Positions 39,963 through 53,984 of a stretch of DNA of 64,000 bases are shown here, one piece after another; position 1 is the stretch's first letter, and each line of letters starts with the position of its first letter. This DNA comes from Ancistrus triradiatus (Eukaryota > Chordata > Actinopteri > Siluriformes > Loricariidae). The notes beneath the pieces are model-generated. The model worked only from the letters and a program-made list of their open reading frames with translations. It was not told where the DNA came from and searched no databases. Location: positions 397,501-461,500 of the forward strand of contig JAJAGP010000233.1 in the NCBI GenBank assembly GCA_025084515.1. Direction: 5' to 3'. The translations under genes and the position numbers were made by a program.

Positions 39963-41713
39963 GTAAGCTGGTAATTTTCTTAATGCTGCTCTGTTTGCCA
40001 CTCAGAATTAAATTACATACGCAAGACTGTTTCCATAATCGTATAACGCATTATATTTACAAAGCCTTCGAAAGTGATGACCGCCTCAGCAGATAACGTG
40101 TGATTAAAGCTCGGAATGACATGTGTGGTCTTTAAGGAGTTCCATCATTAATCACAGTGATGGTTCCGATGACTCATGCAGGGGCAAATCAGAGGATAGT
40201 AACTGAAAGCCTTAGCGAGATTAGCATACATTACAAGGCTTTAATCAGTTAGAAAGCGTGTCATCGTACGAGTACTGCTCTTATCCATTCATAGAACATT
40301 AGCTTGAAGTGATTAGAACTCCTTAAAACAGACACACGAGGCTTTAAAGTATCTGGAAATCTAAGATCTAGCTCTTCTGGACTATCAGTACATGCTTTGT
40401 TTGGTTGCTAATAGGGACATCATAATGGAAGCCAATCCTGTCAGTGTTGTGCCTGGATATCGTTTGAAAAAAGCCGTCCTGACAAAGCCTGTCACCTGTC
40501 CCAGCCAAATCACAAGACAAGTTTTGCCACAATACGGCAAATCAAACCTATAATACAGAGCAAGCTGATGTCGAGTCCTACCCTCTTAGTTACTCTCAGT
40601 TTCTCCACATTTTCCAGGTCGGGGTTTAAATAGAAGTGCACGAAACAGTCAGGTAGACTAGCGTCAGAATTTAATGCAATTTAATATCAGGGTGGCTCAT
40701 GTATGAACAAAAGCTAATACATTACAGAGTAAGCTGCGCTGATCCCTACTGAGGCTGCTGGTTTAGTGTAGCATTAGTACAGTGAAGACACAACACCATG
40801 AGCTTAAAGTCCACTAATATACGAACAACATGTTCCAGACGTTCTGAATTCCAATTATAAGTTATCATTCTGTTTTTTTCAACTGCAGTTCTGGTGACTA
40901 AGTGCCAGCTGCTGGAAATGCCTGTTCCTGAATAAATCTGCCAGACCTTCCCCAAGACCCTGACCAGGATAAGCAGGCGCAAGACAGGTTCTTCGCTTTG
41001 CTTTGCTTGTACTGTGGGGGCACCCCTACTCGGTACCGTGGGTCACGCTAAAACCCATCTCCCACTGCAAGGAGCACACGAAGTGCCTCTGGTGAGGCAA
41101 AATACATGAATACATCTGGATTACAGGAGCTTTTGCACCGGAGGAACTTCAGAGGCCATAAATACGACATGATATGCGTTCAAATGGTTTTGGTCGGGGA
41201 AAATGGACAAACACTGAAAATGGACACCATAAGACATCTGTTTTTGTTTAGTCAAAAACAGCAAGTTCATTATGCCTTACTAAATGAAGCGCATTATGCG
41301 AGTAATGTTTTATCACGTTATAATCACTGAATCACATAGATAAGAATATTATGTTTTTTCGCGTATTGCTTAGTCATTTGAAAAAGTCTTTGACCTGCCA
41401 TCAATAACTTATTATCAGTAGCAGCATCCACACTGGCAGCTGCCCCCCCCCCCCCAACTCGTAAAGTCGGGGCTCATTTAAAAATTCGAGTTCCCCACTA
41501 GTAATTCCAATACAACTTGAAGCTAGCATTAGAACTGTCTTTCATCTTCACACCGCAGGAACTGGGGTCTTTAGGGACTTTTTAGCTCCTACGTCAAGGC
41601 AGGATCTTTTCTCAGCACATAGGAATCCTGAGTGACGTAAGTATGCGGCGATTGGTCCAGACGTAGTGAAGTGTATAGAGATTGGTTCAGACCAAGTGCC
41701 ATTTTTAAATATA
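39963..41713. other. Unassigned sequence
   Basis: About 1.75 kb with no recognised repeat family apart from a C12 run at 41443-41455. If the exon at 39908 is real this would be its intron. Confidence 0.45.
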
Positions 41714-41960
41714 CAGTGGAACCTCTGAACTCGAACTTGATTGGTTCCAGAAGGCCGATCGAACTCCGATTCGTCCGAAGTCAAAATTGAATTTTCCCAT
41801 TAAGTAGTAATGTAAATAGGATTCATTCGTTCTTGACCCCAAACGATTGTTTATTTTTCTGCGTATATTCGTATGTAATAAATTGCTAAAAGCATGAGTA
41901 AAGCAAAGGAATGTAAGACCATGGGCAAACGCAATAATGACATCAAATAAGTACGGACGC
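41714..41960. mobile_element. Truncated MITE related to 49191-49720
   Basis: It begins TA|CAGTGGAACCTCTGAACTCG and follows the 49191 element through TAAGTAGTAATGTAAATAGG and AAAAGCATGAGTAAAG. The right end is not seen. Confidence 0.65.
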
Positions 41961-44900
41961 AATGATCCGACTTTTATAGTACCGATACATCAACTTTGCA
42001 CATCGGTCGAGACCCGATATCGATCCAATACCATTGCTGAATTAATAAACCATATGTCTCACCAAGAGGGAGGCATGAGCGCCTTCCTGTGGGCCAACTT
42101 CATCACCAGTCAGTTTCATAGCAGTGTTCCTTAATTCCTTAAATCTGGGTCTGATCCTGACCCCCAGGTCCCATCTTGGAATTGTATGTTTGCCTCATCA
42201 GATCCTACAGTTCTAGGTGTTTCAATGTTTCGGTGTTTCCTGGTAAGCCCCATTTCTCAGCATGGTGACAGATCCCGAACGGGATTTCTCTCCTGGTACA
42301 AGAATTTCTGTCCTTTGTCTCTAATATGTAAGGAACGGCTTCGTTGGACTTTTTCAAGCTCCACTTAGTACCACTTCCGTGACAGTATTTACCAAAGCGA
42401 ACTGCTTTTATTGGGCAAATGAGAGACCATGAAGAACTGGATTTTTTATCTCTTCCACCATGTCTTCGCAGTCTTTATACATATATCCTCAGTCCCTCTT
42501 TCAGAGCCTCTTTGTCTGGCCTTCCTCCTCTCCCGTCCTCACTCCACCGCCCTTTCCAGTGTTTCACGGCAGCAGCGCATGTGTTCTGACAACTGGGCTG
42601 ATTAGAGCAAGCCTCGCATCTGTCTTCCTGAGAGGTGCGGTCCACTAGGAACCCAGACACACACTAAAAACACACATAGAGGAAATGGTCCTCCCAAGTG
42701 GGTTTCAACCTGAAGCCTGTGATTCATGAAAGTGCCATAATGCAGAGGGTCCCACAAGATCAAGGGTTTAATGCGTATTTTTATATTTTATGACTTAGAT
42801 TTTATCACTGAGGCATCATTAACCGGGCGACTGTTGACTGGGTAAAATTAGTTTAGCGAGAATAATGACAGACATAGCAAGCAATGTTTGTTTTGGCTTT
42901 TTCATTGTTCATTTATCCCATGATGCAGGAGTTCCACAGCACAGCTTGTTTAGTCCTTGTTTTATGTATTACACTGTTTGTCCAAATAAAGAAAGGAAAC
43001 CACAATCACTCAAACCACTTTGTTCTTTAATTCTTACATTTAACATCCAGGCTGTCCAAGGAGTTTGGGTCCCTATTTGAGTGTTGGTCCTCCCAAGGTT
43101 TCTTCCCTCTAACCCTAGTTTGGGGAGTCTTTCCTTGCCACTGCCGCCTCAGGCTCGCTCAAATAGGGTTTTGAGCCAATATATTTTAAGCTGCTACGAG
43201 ACAACGCTGTGTTGTAAAAAGCACTACATACATCAGTTTGACTGGACATTGTCAGCTTGTTTGTGGAGTGTTGTGTGGTTGTCAGGTGGCTATCGGTATG
43301 GATGTCACGGTTTTTGTATACCACACATAATAAAAACGAACTTCATGCTCAATAATCATAAAACGATGTCATGAACATTGAGTGTAGCTTAATATAAAGT
43401 GAAAAAACCCTGACTTCTGAAGATACTGAGCTGATAAGCAAAAGGTTTGTTTCTGTTTGCGTTTTCACTGTTGTGTTTTTTAAACAGTCGAACCCTCACA
43501 TGAACAGGGGTTACAGATTTGTCGTCTAATGCCTCTGGAGATCATGGAATGATTCCACACAGCTGACATGATCTGCTGATGCTCAACGTGAGAGCGTCTG
43601 CGCTGACCGGTGCAGGACAGTGAAGGAAAGTGGTTTTAATGACTAATTTTGTTGGGTGGCGCATGTGGTTTGCGCAGTTGTCTCGCAGCTCCGAGATCCC
43701 CCGTTCCGATCCACCTCAAAATGAGTTCAAGAAATGAAACTAATATTCTCACTACACATAGTGATGCTAAAACATGAACAAATACAGCAAGCCATTTTGT
43801 TAAAGTGAAAAATGACTACGCTGACATATCATTGACATGCATGCAACTATAAAAACATAAAGGCCCGAAGATGAAACCTAGACGATGGTGTCAGACATCG
43901 CACTCTGTAGCTCCAGCCCACGAAAGCTTCAGCAGCAGACCATTCTGAATACCAGTGCATTAGGCGGAGGCCTGCGGGACGCTCTGCATGCGAGGAAGTC
44001 CGATTTCCCGTGGATGTTATTTTAAAAGGCAGCTGTCGCAATACGTGTGGAGCGCTAATGCATACAATGCAGCGTGCAATAGTAGGGGGAAAGCAAAGAG
44101 TAAATGCCTTTCTCATCTATCTTTAGCTTCTAAAGCAGTGCCAGTCAGCTAAAACCCACACAGCATGGGGTTTATTCAGCGAAAAAGCCACACGGTTATG
44201 AAGTCCAACCAAATTCAGAAGCACAATGACAGACGGCATTAAAGACGTAAAAGACTGAATGAACAAACTAGAGTTTGGGTGATAAGTCTCTCAGAGGTAA
44301 GATTGTGAATTGCACTAAAGAACTCGATTGCATTTTTTCACCCCGCGGTTTTTCTTGGTCCGAGTCGAATGGTGGAACCTAACAGGGCTCAGATCTCCAG
44401 AAGTGGGCTACAAACCAGGGAAGCCCAGGACCCAACTGAACCAGTCTGGCGAAGTGAGGGTCGACTGTTAGTTTTGAGGGTGCGAGCCATTCCCTCGATT
44501 AAAGGAAATGTCTCCCTGTTTCGTTGGTCCAGATTATTGCCTTTCTGGCTGTGTTAACCTCACCTGGGGCTCTCCATCGTTTGAGTCTCTGGACTTCCTT
44601 GAGTCATGGGGCCGGGGTCAGTAGTGCCTGCCTGACCTCCTGCATAAGAGTAAAAGGGTCAAAACAAAAGTAGAAGGCTATGCAGGACGACGCGGGACAA
44701 AATTGCTCAAAGAAGACAATTTATGTTGACATCGCAAATGATACTGATCTGGTGATGCAGTTTACAGGTATGCAGCGTTTAACGTCTGTCTTATATATAT
44801 ATCTAATGCACGCCTGAATGACGGAATGCTAGTACGATTGAACCTTTGTGAGACCTACTGACAGAAACGAGAATCGCAGTTTTGAAAGGCATAAAAAACA

Positions 44901-46050
44901 CTACACGGTTCTACTTACTTTTTCGTTTTCGTATGCAGTAAGTGTGTCAAGTGTTATAAAGGATACAAAGCCAAGAAGTACTGTGCTGTACTGTACTAAA
45001 TGTTTTCATATTGGGTTTTAATTAATAGTATTGTTTAAAACAAAACACTATGTGAAAAGTATCTAAGCTATATGTGACTACGGTCATATCTGGTCAAAGT
45101 CCATTTCGGTCAACGTCTTGTTTCACAGAAAATAATGGGTACGTTAAATGGCAGATATCTGTCCTCCGTCCAATGACCTGCTGTTAATCGTCAGGCTCAG
45201 TCGCAGCTCAGCTTGTGAAAGGTCTGGTTTTTTTATTGCCCTACACCCTGCAGTAATGTTTCCGATGACATAACATCTATATACGTCTTTGAATTCGCAT
45301 TTTTGGCCTATTCATAGTCCTTGAGTCTTCTGATCTCACATACACACAGAATGTTTTATATATTCCAAGGTAATTCCCGGAGATAAAGATGAATTGAAGC
45401 CAATTCAGCCGTAACAGTAATCGCACCTCTGTTTTTACACTCAGTTGTTCTCATACCAAGTAAATCTACCAATTAAAGAGGATACATGACATCACATGAC
45501 ATCAATAAATGCCTCTTGATCCCAAGCTTACTCGTCTGGTCATCTCTTTTCCTTGTACTGCTACAGGTCCAGCAGCCTGTAACCTGCCTCACAGCAGAAT
45601 CTGCTGAGCTCTGCAAGTCTTCAGCTTGGCACCAGTTCAACAGACTGGACCACACAAATTGCTCTTCGTAATACAGACCTACGCGATAAGTAACCAGCAG
45701 GATAACAGCCTCTCGCTCTCTCTATCAGTCAACAACAAGGCCATAATTACATCTCCTGCCAGATTTGGCTAGCCCTACGTGAGTCACTGTGTCAGTATAT
45801 GACGGGTAATAAGGTGCATGTTGCGCCAGTGGCCCCGTTCCAACCTGACCGACTTTAAAAAAGACGTGAATAGTGGAGAGGGATTTTAAGCTAAATTAAA
45901 TATTACAACCTTGAATTAGTGATGTAGAGGAAACAACTACAACCAAGGAAATAGGAGCGTCAGTACGAATGTACGCTAACGATAACCAAAAATCGTTTAA
46001 GGAACCAGACACTGAGTAAAATGCATTTTTTTTCCAACTTAGAAACACTT
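41961..46050. other. Gene-poor stretch
   Basis: It holds a retroposon 3' end (43045-43235) and a short SINE-like fragment at 43655-43720 (GGTGGCGCATGTGGTTTGCG). The rest shows no recognised feature, and the ORFs are short and without homology. Confidence 0.5.
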
Positions 46051-48030
46051 CCAAGTCCAACCAAATAAACTGGAACTACACTTCCAATGAATGCTAATTT
46101 TAACAAAACACCCTCTAAGGAACTACAGACTCAAAATATGGGGGAATTTCAGAGCTTATCTACTACACCAAGGTGAAAGAAAACACTCTGCACGGCTCAC
46201 TGCAACCAACTAAACAGGAGCTACACTGCTACTGATAAGGAACTACAAGCTCAAAATATGAAAAACAGTTTTTTTCAACTAGAAAAACAACCATTATGAC
46301 TAAAGGGGTTTTGCGTTCCATGATGGTCCAAGCTGGTTTATGCTGGTTAGTGCTGGTCTTTGCTGGTTTATGTGGTGAATTCGCACATTCCTGCTCTTGC
46401 TGGTGAAGCCGGTTGCATTCCAGTGTTCAAAACAGAACATGTACTGGTCTTTGCTTTTTAAACATGGGCACATTAAACTACATCCAACCACACAGAAACT
46501 ACACCAAAAATAAATGATCGTTTTAATACAAATACCTCAAAATATGAGGAAAGTTCAGGGTTCTTTAATTGAATACTGAACCCAGGTACAATAAAAAGTC
46601 ACTTTACAGTTAGTCCGCTTTTCATGATGGTCTGATTTACAATATTTTGACTTTGCGATGGGAATCCGACAATACACAAAAATTCAGCAGAAACACTACT
46701 CTGATTTCTGTCTTCAGTACGATACTATGCCACACTTTCCCATGCTCAGTGAGGAAGTCGGCAGTGCGTGACGTAGAGAGTCACACGGCGGGAGTGATGA
46801 GTGCTGGGAAATGTAGTGAGGAAAAGCCATGGTTGTGACAATATCAGTTCTGTGTGTCACTTTCAATACAATACTCAATAAATGACATAAGATATTCAAT
46901 ATATTATTAGAAAACAGGCTTCGTGTTAGTGATTTTCCATTATATATACAGTATATATCAAACTTGTCCGTTTACAATGCACTTAACTTACGTTGGACTT
47001 GTCGGAACGTATCCCCATCGTAAATCGGGGACTAGCTGTACTCACAACTGAAACCGACAAAGTGGACCTCCACTGCTAATGAACTACATACTCAGAATAT
47101 GAAGAACGTTAAGAGTTTATAAGCAAGCTGGACCAAGGTCCAAGGAGGAAACGCTATGGAACGAAATTATTAATATCAAATCTCAATAGCAAAGCTTGTT
47201 TAAATACATTTGGCAGAAAATAAATAAAGTTTTCCCAACAGTCATAAAATAAGTCAAAGGACAGAGGTTTGAGGACGTCAGCAAAGTGATTTCACAACGC
47301 TCATGACCTCGTTGACTCGATAAAGATGAGTCATCTCGATTCAAACTTCAATAGACATGTCCTAAACATGAACTACTAATTAACTGATAGCTGACATAAA
47401 ATGTTTGGCCAATTAAAGGGAGTCCAATAGTTTAATGAGTAACCTATTGATATGTGACTGGGTTAAAGCCCCATCGCCAACAGACAACCCATATAAATGT
47501 AACCACTGGCAGATTGATTAGCATTAGCTATTGTATGTAATATTTGTTGCATGGACACATTCTGCAGTTCTGTAAGGACGTTTTGTTAGCATTCATTTTG
47601 TCCTTGGTTCTTGATTCAGTATTGAATGGAATAATTTTACAGTTTCCTTATACTCTGAGCTTGTAGTTCATTAAGGAAAGCTTTGTTAGCGTTAGCATTC
47701 ATGAGCAGTGTATCTAGTATTTAGCTGGTTGTAGTTGGAAGTGATTTGTGCTTGGTTAAGTATTTAATTACAAAACCTTTTCTTCTACTTTCCTTCTAGT
47801 CTGAGATTGTAATTCATTAGAGGGAGCTTGGTTAGCATCAGCTTTGACTATCAGTGTAACTCCTGTTTAGCTGTTTGCAGCTGGAATTAAAGTGTTTCCT
47901 CCTTGGTCCTTGCTTCAGTACTGAATTAAATAACTTCGTTTCCTTGTATTCTGAGCTTGTAGTTCATTTCAAGAAAGCTTTGTTAGCGTTAGCGTTGATG
48001 AACAGTGTAGCTAATACGTAGTTGGTTGAA
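46050..48030. repeat. Inverted arrangement of ~120-150-bp tandem repeats
   Basis: Plus-oriented units are marked by CTGAGCTTGTAGTTCATT or variants at 47654, 47801 and 47951 (spacing ~148 bp). Reverse units are marked by GAACTACAAGCTCAAAATATG-like sequence at 46120, 46240, ~46536 and 47081. The reverse arm is interrupted by the GCTGGT MITE (46310-46475) and another repeat (46580-47035). The spacer is about 400 bp. Confidence 0.8.
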
Positions 48031-49190
48031 GTTAGAATTAATATCAATGTTTTAATTGATTTAAGTTGGTAATGTTAATATATAAAGTTCCCCACCCATA
48101 GGGATTTATGTATATTTTTATACTTTTACTGACCGTAATGTTCCTGAGCAAGGAAAAAAATGAATGAAAATAATTGTACTCATGGGAAATCGAATTGAAA
48201 AGGGATGCGGCGCTGAGATTAACACCCCGCGTCCATGCACTTGCGTCAGAGCATTATTGAGGCATGTAACGCCATTACTTCTGGCATCATTAACCGTGTG
48301 TTTGTTGACTGGGTGAAACGTGCCGTCGGATTTTGGAAATGCTGAACGTCTTGTTCTGTAAATACATTTCAGTCAATAAAATAAGAACAAGTTAGCAATG
48401 CTACTGAAAACAGCACCGGCACCACGCAGAGCTAATAACGTACCAAAAGTAAAGGGCTGCTGCTCCGGTCGCGGCGGGTTACGCGATATAAACAGCCCCG
48501 TTACAGAGCTCTTTTGTGCTGTTGTTGCACTGGCATGCACGTACACACGCCAAAACACACACACACATTCCAGGTTTATCATTAGTCACACATACCATAT
48601 AATACAAAACCTCCGTTTGTTCTGTGTACAGGGCTCCTGGAACGTTTCTGCGGTGCACGGGCAGACCTGGGCTCGATTTGCAAATGTAAATATTGATGGT
48701 AGATTTAGCTAAACGGTGCTATTCGTGTTTACAGCACGCGTTATGAAGTCGCTGACTGGTAGACAAGCAGAGAAACCGGGCTTCAAACGTCTGTTTGACC
48801 AAGAGCACCCATTTACAGCACTTGTGCGTCACAGAGAAACGGTTCCGTGTGTACTACGTCGACCAGACGATCAGCCCGCCAAATATACTCACCACCGTAG
48901 CCCTGTTTGTCTAGAGGTTAATTAATAACAGATCCATAAAATGGAGAGTGGGTGAGTGAGTGGGTTAGCGTCAGACTTACCCTACGCTCCAGGGCTTTTC
49001 AGATTGCTTTCTAGTAGGTAAAGAACCGGAGCCGTGATTAATGAAGTAGTTATGGCTGATGACTGATATATAAATACAGATGTCATAAATATGCCAGTGA
49101 AATAAATATTATTGGCCAATATTTCCAATCCTGGAATGTAACCAAACGGTTTGTCTCGTTCAAAGTCCTACCATCGAAACTTATCCTATA

Positions 49191-49720
49191 CAGTGGAACC
49201 TCCGAATTCAACATTAATTGGTTCCAAAAGGCCTTTCAAACTCTGATTTGTTCAAAGTCGGAATCAACTGTCCACATAAGAAGTAATGTAAATAGGGTTA
49301 ATCCATTCCTGACCTCAAAATGTTTTCTTTAACGTCTGTATTCGTATGTAATTAATGATTAAAAGCATGAATAAAGTGTCTGAACATGCGCCTGTGGACT
49401 GATATAATATACATATACATAATATAATATAATCATGAAATAATATCTTATAATATACATGATATCCCTATGATCGTGCCTTAGTTCTTCTTCTTCTGGG
49501 TGTTTGGTGATTGGCATACTGTATTGGTGCATTATTGCCACCGACTGGACTGGATTAGATGCACCATGGTGGGAAGATAACACCATTGAGTTTTATTTAG
49601 GGTTCCCATGTTAAGAAGTCGGAATTTTTGTTCAAATTTGGGGGCGAAAAAATTTCAAACAGACCGTCCTGAGTCCGAATTGTTCGAGTGATGAGGCGTT
49701 CGAATTCGGAGGTTCCACTC
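49191..49720. mobile_element. Non-autonomous DNA element, 530 bp
   Basis: The ends CAGTGGAACCTCCGAATTC and GAATTCGGAGGTTCCACTC are inverted with one mismatch at the last base. There is no transposase. Superfamily unassigned; TA precedes the left end. Confidence 0.8.
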
Positions 49721-49749
49721 CATTTGTTTTTTCAAAAAAAAAATTTCAT

Positions 49750-50275
49750 CCTGGTCAGGGTATCTGGACTGGACTATGGGTCAGAATGTCCAGGGTTCAA
49801 ATCCCACATCAACAAAGCTGGCACTGCTGGGCCCTTGAGCAATACCCTTAATCTACAATTGCTTGGAAGATCAATTTTAAGTCGCTCTGGATAAGAGCAT
49901 CTGCTAAATGGCTAAATTGAATAGCTGTGGTGGCCTAGAGATTACGGTATTGGACCATGGACCTGAATCAGATGGGTCCTTGAGCAAGACCCTTGACCCA
50001 CAACTGCTTGGACTGTACGACTCGTCAGTTGTAAGTCTGAAAGTGGATTTGCTAAAATGACTGACTGTAAGATGGTTGAATGGACTCATTTATCTTGGAC
50101 TGTGGTAGCCTAGTAGTTAAGGTACTGCACTATGGACCAGAAGGTCTAGGGTTCAGATCTCTGCCAAGCTGCCACTGTTGGGTCCTTCAGCCCACAATTG
50201 TTTGGATTGTATGACTGTACCAGTTGCAAGTTGCTCTGGATAAGGGTGTCTGCTAAATGACTAAATGTAAACATT
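49750..50275 (+). repeat. Three head-to-tail tRNA-derived SINE copies
   Basis: Successive copies start near 49750, 49922 and 50098. Each has the GGTTCAAATCCC-like B-box or its neighbourhood, the TGGGTCCTTGAGCAAGACCC segment and the GGATAAGAGCATCTGCTAAA tail. The middle copy lacks the B-box region. Confidence 0.82.
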
Positions 50276-51160
50276 TGGGGTTAGGCTCCGGACCCTCCCC
50301 CACGACCCACGACCCTGACCACGATAAGCGAGGGTAAAACAGGCACATAATATCATATGATAGAATACCATACCATAATGAAATGCTAGCTCTAGTGCTC
50401 AGGCTGATTGTGGATCACCACTTGTTTATTTTCCATTGATTATTTATTTACTAACAGACCCAAACTGCTAAGACAGCTCAAACAAATCACACTGCATAAA
50501 TGTGCCTGCAGCAACAGCGAGTGTATAAACCGTTTGACATCCCCAGTCCGTGTGTGTGATAAACAGCTGCTGCATAACAGAGTTTAACAAATGCAAAATC
50601 AGCCAAAAACGTGAGGGAAAAAAACAGAAATGACTGAGGTTTACTCATGGGGGAGGAAAAAGTTATTTATGAAGATAAAACGAGGAACCATGTCGCCAGA
50701 TCTCCATTCGATCATCCTTGTCAGGGCAAACAAAAAAAAAGAACAGGAACAGGTTCTGCAGGCTTTCTAACTGAATAACATGTTACGAAATAAAAGGCTT
50801 AAATACAGCGCTGTTAACAGTAAGGCAGACTGTGTCGAGACTGGGTGTCGATAACAACCTGCTGGATGAACAGCATGATGTCAGACCTCGGTAGATCTCG
50901 GTGATGAAAGTTGTGCTTTGGGACAAGGCGCATTATTATGCTCGAAGCAGGCATTAGGAGAAACTGTTTCCGTAACAGGATGCACATGGGAAGCACAGAC
51001 CCAACGTGTGTCGACAAAACCACATTATTACACCATCGACTGTCCCATTTTGGAAAGCTTGTGTCCAACTCAGCTTCTGATTTCTGTTCTTGGTTGAACC
51101 TGTATGAGGACCGTTGTAGCCCATCCGACTCAAGATCGGTCCTGTACAATCAACACAGGT
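50276..51160. other. Unassigned sequence
   Basis: No feature recognised. Minus- and plus-strand ORFs of about 90-111 codons at 50814-51183 overlap each other and show no known motif. Confidence 0.45.
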
Positions 51161-51164
51161 ACAG

Positions 51165-51500
51165 TACTGTGCAAAGGTCTTAGGCCACCATTAGATTTGT
51201 TGTTTTGACAATGCTATAATGACCTACTCCATAATCCTCTTTTCCGCTGATCTTCATTCCAGACTTTGGGAGCTTTAGCATATCTTACCTATCTTATTTA
51301 TATTATTTTCACCCTGTTCCCCTTCTGACAAAGTGGTGTATTGGCTGCTACCCTTCCAAAAAGACCATTCCCGATCAAGCTTCTGACTACAGTAATGTCA
51401 CCTTGGCGGAAGCTTCCATATGCTGCTATTGCTCAAGTGTTAAGGTCAGGTCACACTAAATACCTGCCACTGTAGCCTATAGAAGCCTATAGAACTTTGT
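51165..51500 (-). mobile_element. Tc1-like remnant
   Basis: It starts TACTGTGCAAAGGTCTTAGG and shares TTGTTGTTTTGACAATGCTA and the TCTTTTCCGCTGATCTTCAT stretch with 37745-38100. The transposase is broken. Confidence 0.7.
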
Positions 51501-53394
51501 TCTGCATAAAATGTCCTGCTGAAACAATGGTTATATGTAATCTAATGGTGGGCTACTGTAAGCATTGTATAAATGTCATAGCTAAAATCTCTAGACGTAG
51601 GTCTTTCTGTTTGCCCAGCCCAGCCCAGCTTAAACAGAGCATATTTTTGCAATTGTTTGCAGACAGTTGTACAAAATGTAACAAAATTAGGTAGCTGCAA
51701 TAGTGTGGGCACCATTCCTGATATTTTTGTAAGGTCTAAGAATCGACTCGACTTATTAATGTTCTCATTGGTCATATGTAGGTTTGGTATTTGCACAAGA
51801 GTGCCCATGTGCCCAAGAGTGTCCAAACTGTTACATAGGACTGTGTGTATACTCTATAACTCAATTACCGACTAAAACCACTTGACATTTTAGCTACAGC
51901 GCTGTGATGTTTACACAAGCACTGCCGAAATCCCAAAATAATGGGATTTTTAGAGCGCACGAAAACACACTCATTATTTGGTCCTTCACACCCCCTCCAG
52001 CTCCCCGGCAGAACCCGTATCTGATGCCATATGGCCATCAGCAGGAGAGACCGGACTGTCAGAGAGAGCAAACATGGCCTATATTAAAATCGGTGGCAGT
52101 GAGTCATCACTGACACGTCTGTAGCCGTGACAACGGGGTGCAGAATGACCTCGGCTCAGCTCCTTTGAGCGCTCACAACGACTTGTCAAGGGATAAGCAG
52201 TCAAAGTCCAAACAGGGTTTCAGCAGGCCACTTTGGCCGAAGCGCAAAAGGAAAGAAAAACAAGAATCCAAGGAACGCTATGAACATGTAAGACGGTCCG
52301 AGTAACAGATTTCTAACGAGTGCTCGGATAAAAGGAGAAGCTGCTGCTCGCAAGATCTGCACAATATGGTAAAATACAATATAGTGTTTATATTGCCTGG
52401 CTAGTTATTAGAACCACATCACGGACCCTCTGATGTTAAAGCCTGGTCTGCATTACTGTCACGTTATTTCAGTTTGTTGGATGTGAATGCATCAAAACAC
52501 AAAGAAACAGCTTGCTGACTGCAGATCTGAAAACATTTAGGGTTAGATGCACATACGTTGGAGGGCAACGACAAAGAATGTTACTCTTTGCGCAAGACTG
52601 TGGCTAGTTACACAAACTGGGCCTGGGACATCACGCTGGTCAAATGCGCTCTGCTGCTGACCCAGTTCCTGCAACCTGAGGAACTCTGTGAGACTCGAAG
52701 GGAAGGGAAGTCGCTGGAGAAGTGATCATACAGACAGACCTACGACGAAGGGCTAATGAGACCTGGAGGAGGAGACGCCCAGAGAATGGGAGAGAACGTG
52801 ACTACAAAATCGACTGGTGTTGAGCTCATGCTTTCACGAGAGGAATACGATCCAGGGTTTCTCAGTATGTAGAACACTGGTTTCCAATGCAGATCTTCCC
52901 TGGTTCGGATCCCACCTCTGGCAAGAAGAGGTTCATCTGTTGGTTCCCAGACATGTAGTGAGACCATCATCCTGATCAGTTGGTTCTGTACTTGCAATTC
53001 ATCTGGGTTCTAAACTGGCCTTCCTCGAGTCTGAGTTCTCTCCTAGCACCCAGGTAACATCCTGGATCTTGGGCTGTCTGGAGCCACGGGTTTCCCCTTT
53101 CCTTCCTTCAAGTCTTCCCCGAGTCACTGGGTCAGGCTGACCAGGGGTGCTGCTACATGACAAGTGGTCATTCCATTTGTTTGGATCATCATGCTGAAAT
53201 GTCAAACCATGACCCTGTTGAAGCTTTTTTAGAAATGTATATTAGTTACTCAAGTTGTTTCCATCATCAGCAGTAACTCTCTCCCTCCTCTGGTTGGCTG
53301 GGGACGAAGTGACTCAAGACTCAAGATCCTAGAGTACATTATTTTATTTGAACTATCACTATTATTTGTTTAGACAAATTAGTTTTATTCTTAC
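51501..53394. other. Unassigned sequence
   Basis: No gene or repeat family firmly recognised over 1.9 kb. 52740-53200 has the look of an old dispersed repeat (GGTTCGGATCCCACCTCTGG) but cannot be classified. Confidence 0.4.
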
Positions 53395-53580
53395 ATTTAT
53401 CATCTACGCCACCCAAGGAGGTTTTTGAGCCTTGGTCCTCCCAAGGTTTCTTCCTCATAACGTTTTTCCTTGCCACTGTCCCCCTAGGCTTGCTCAGTTT
53501 GGGATTGGCCGTAGATGTTAGAAGATTATCTAAATTTGTAAAGTTGCTTTGAGACGGTGCTCCATTGTAAAAAGTATTAA
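53395..53580 (+). repeat. Retroposon 3' end, forward copy
   Basis: It has CCACCCAAGGAGG, CTTGGTCCTCCCAAGGTTTC, TTGCCACTGTCCCCCTAGGC and GCTTTGAGACGGTGCTCCAT, as at 31860-32075. Confidence 0.75.
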
Positions 53581-53984
53581 ATTAGTTAAAGCTCCTTGTA
53601 CTCGTTGATGACAGGGTGAGTAATATATTGTTGCTGTACTGCCAAGTCTGTGTTATAGAAGTTAAAATTACGGATTGTATATTTGATTTAATTTACTTCT
53701 TTCTTCCCCCCCCAGTTACATATGGATGTATAACGGTATGTGAAAAGAAAAATGATATACACAGAGGACTGTTTGGATATTGTAGATATATGGATAATGT
53801 GCAGTGGTCACTGTTTGTATGTTCAAGTGTTATAATGTGAAAATTAATTAACATATGTCAAAAAAACAAAGAAAAACCTCCTTGTACTTGATGGAGTTCA
53901 TGATTCCACATTTGCAAGATTACCAGGGCCTTCGGTGGAAGAACAGCCCATAACCACCATGACTAACCATCCTTCTTTGGACAG

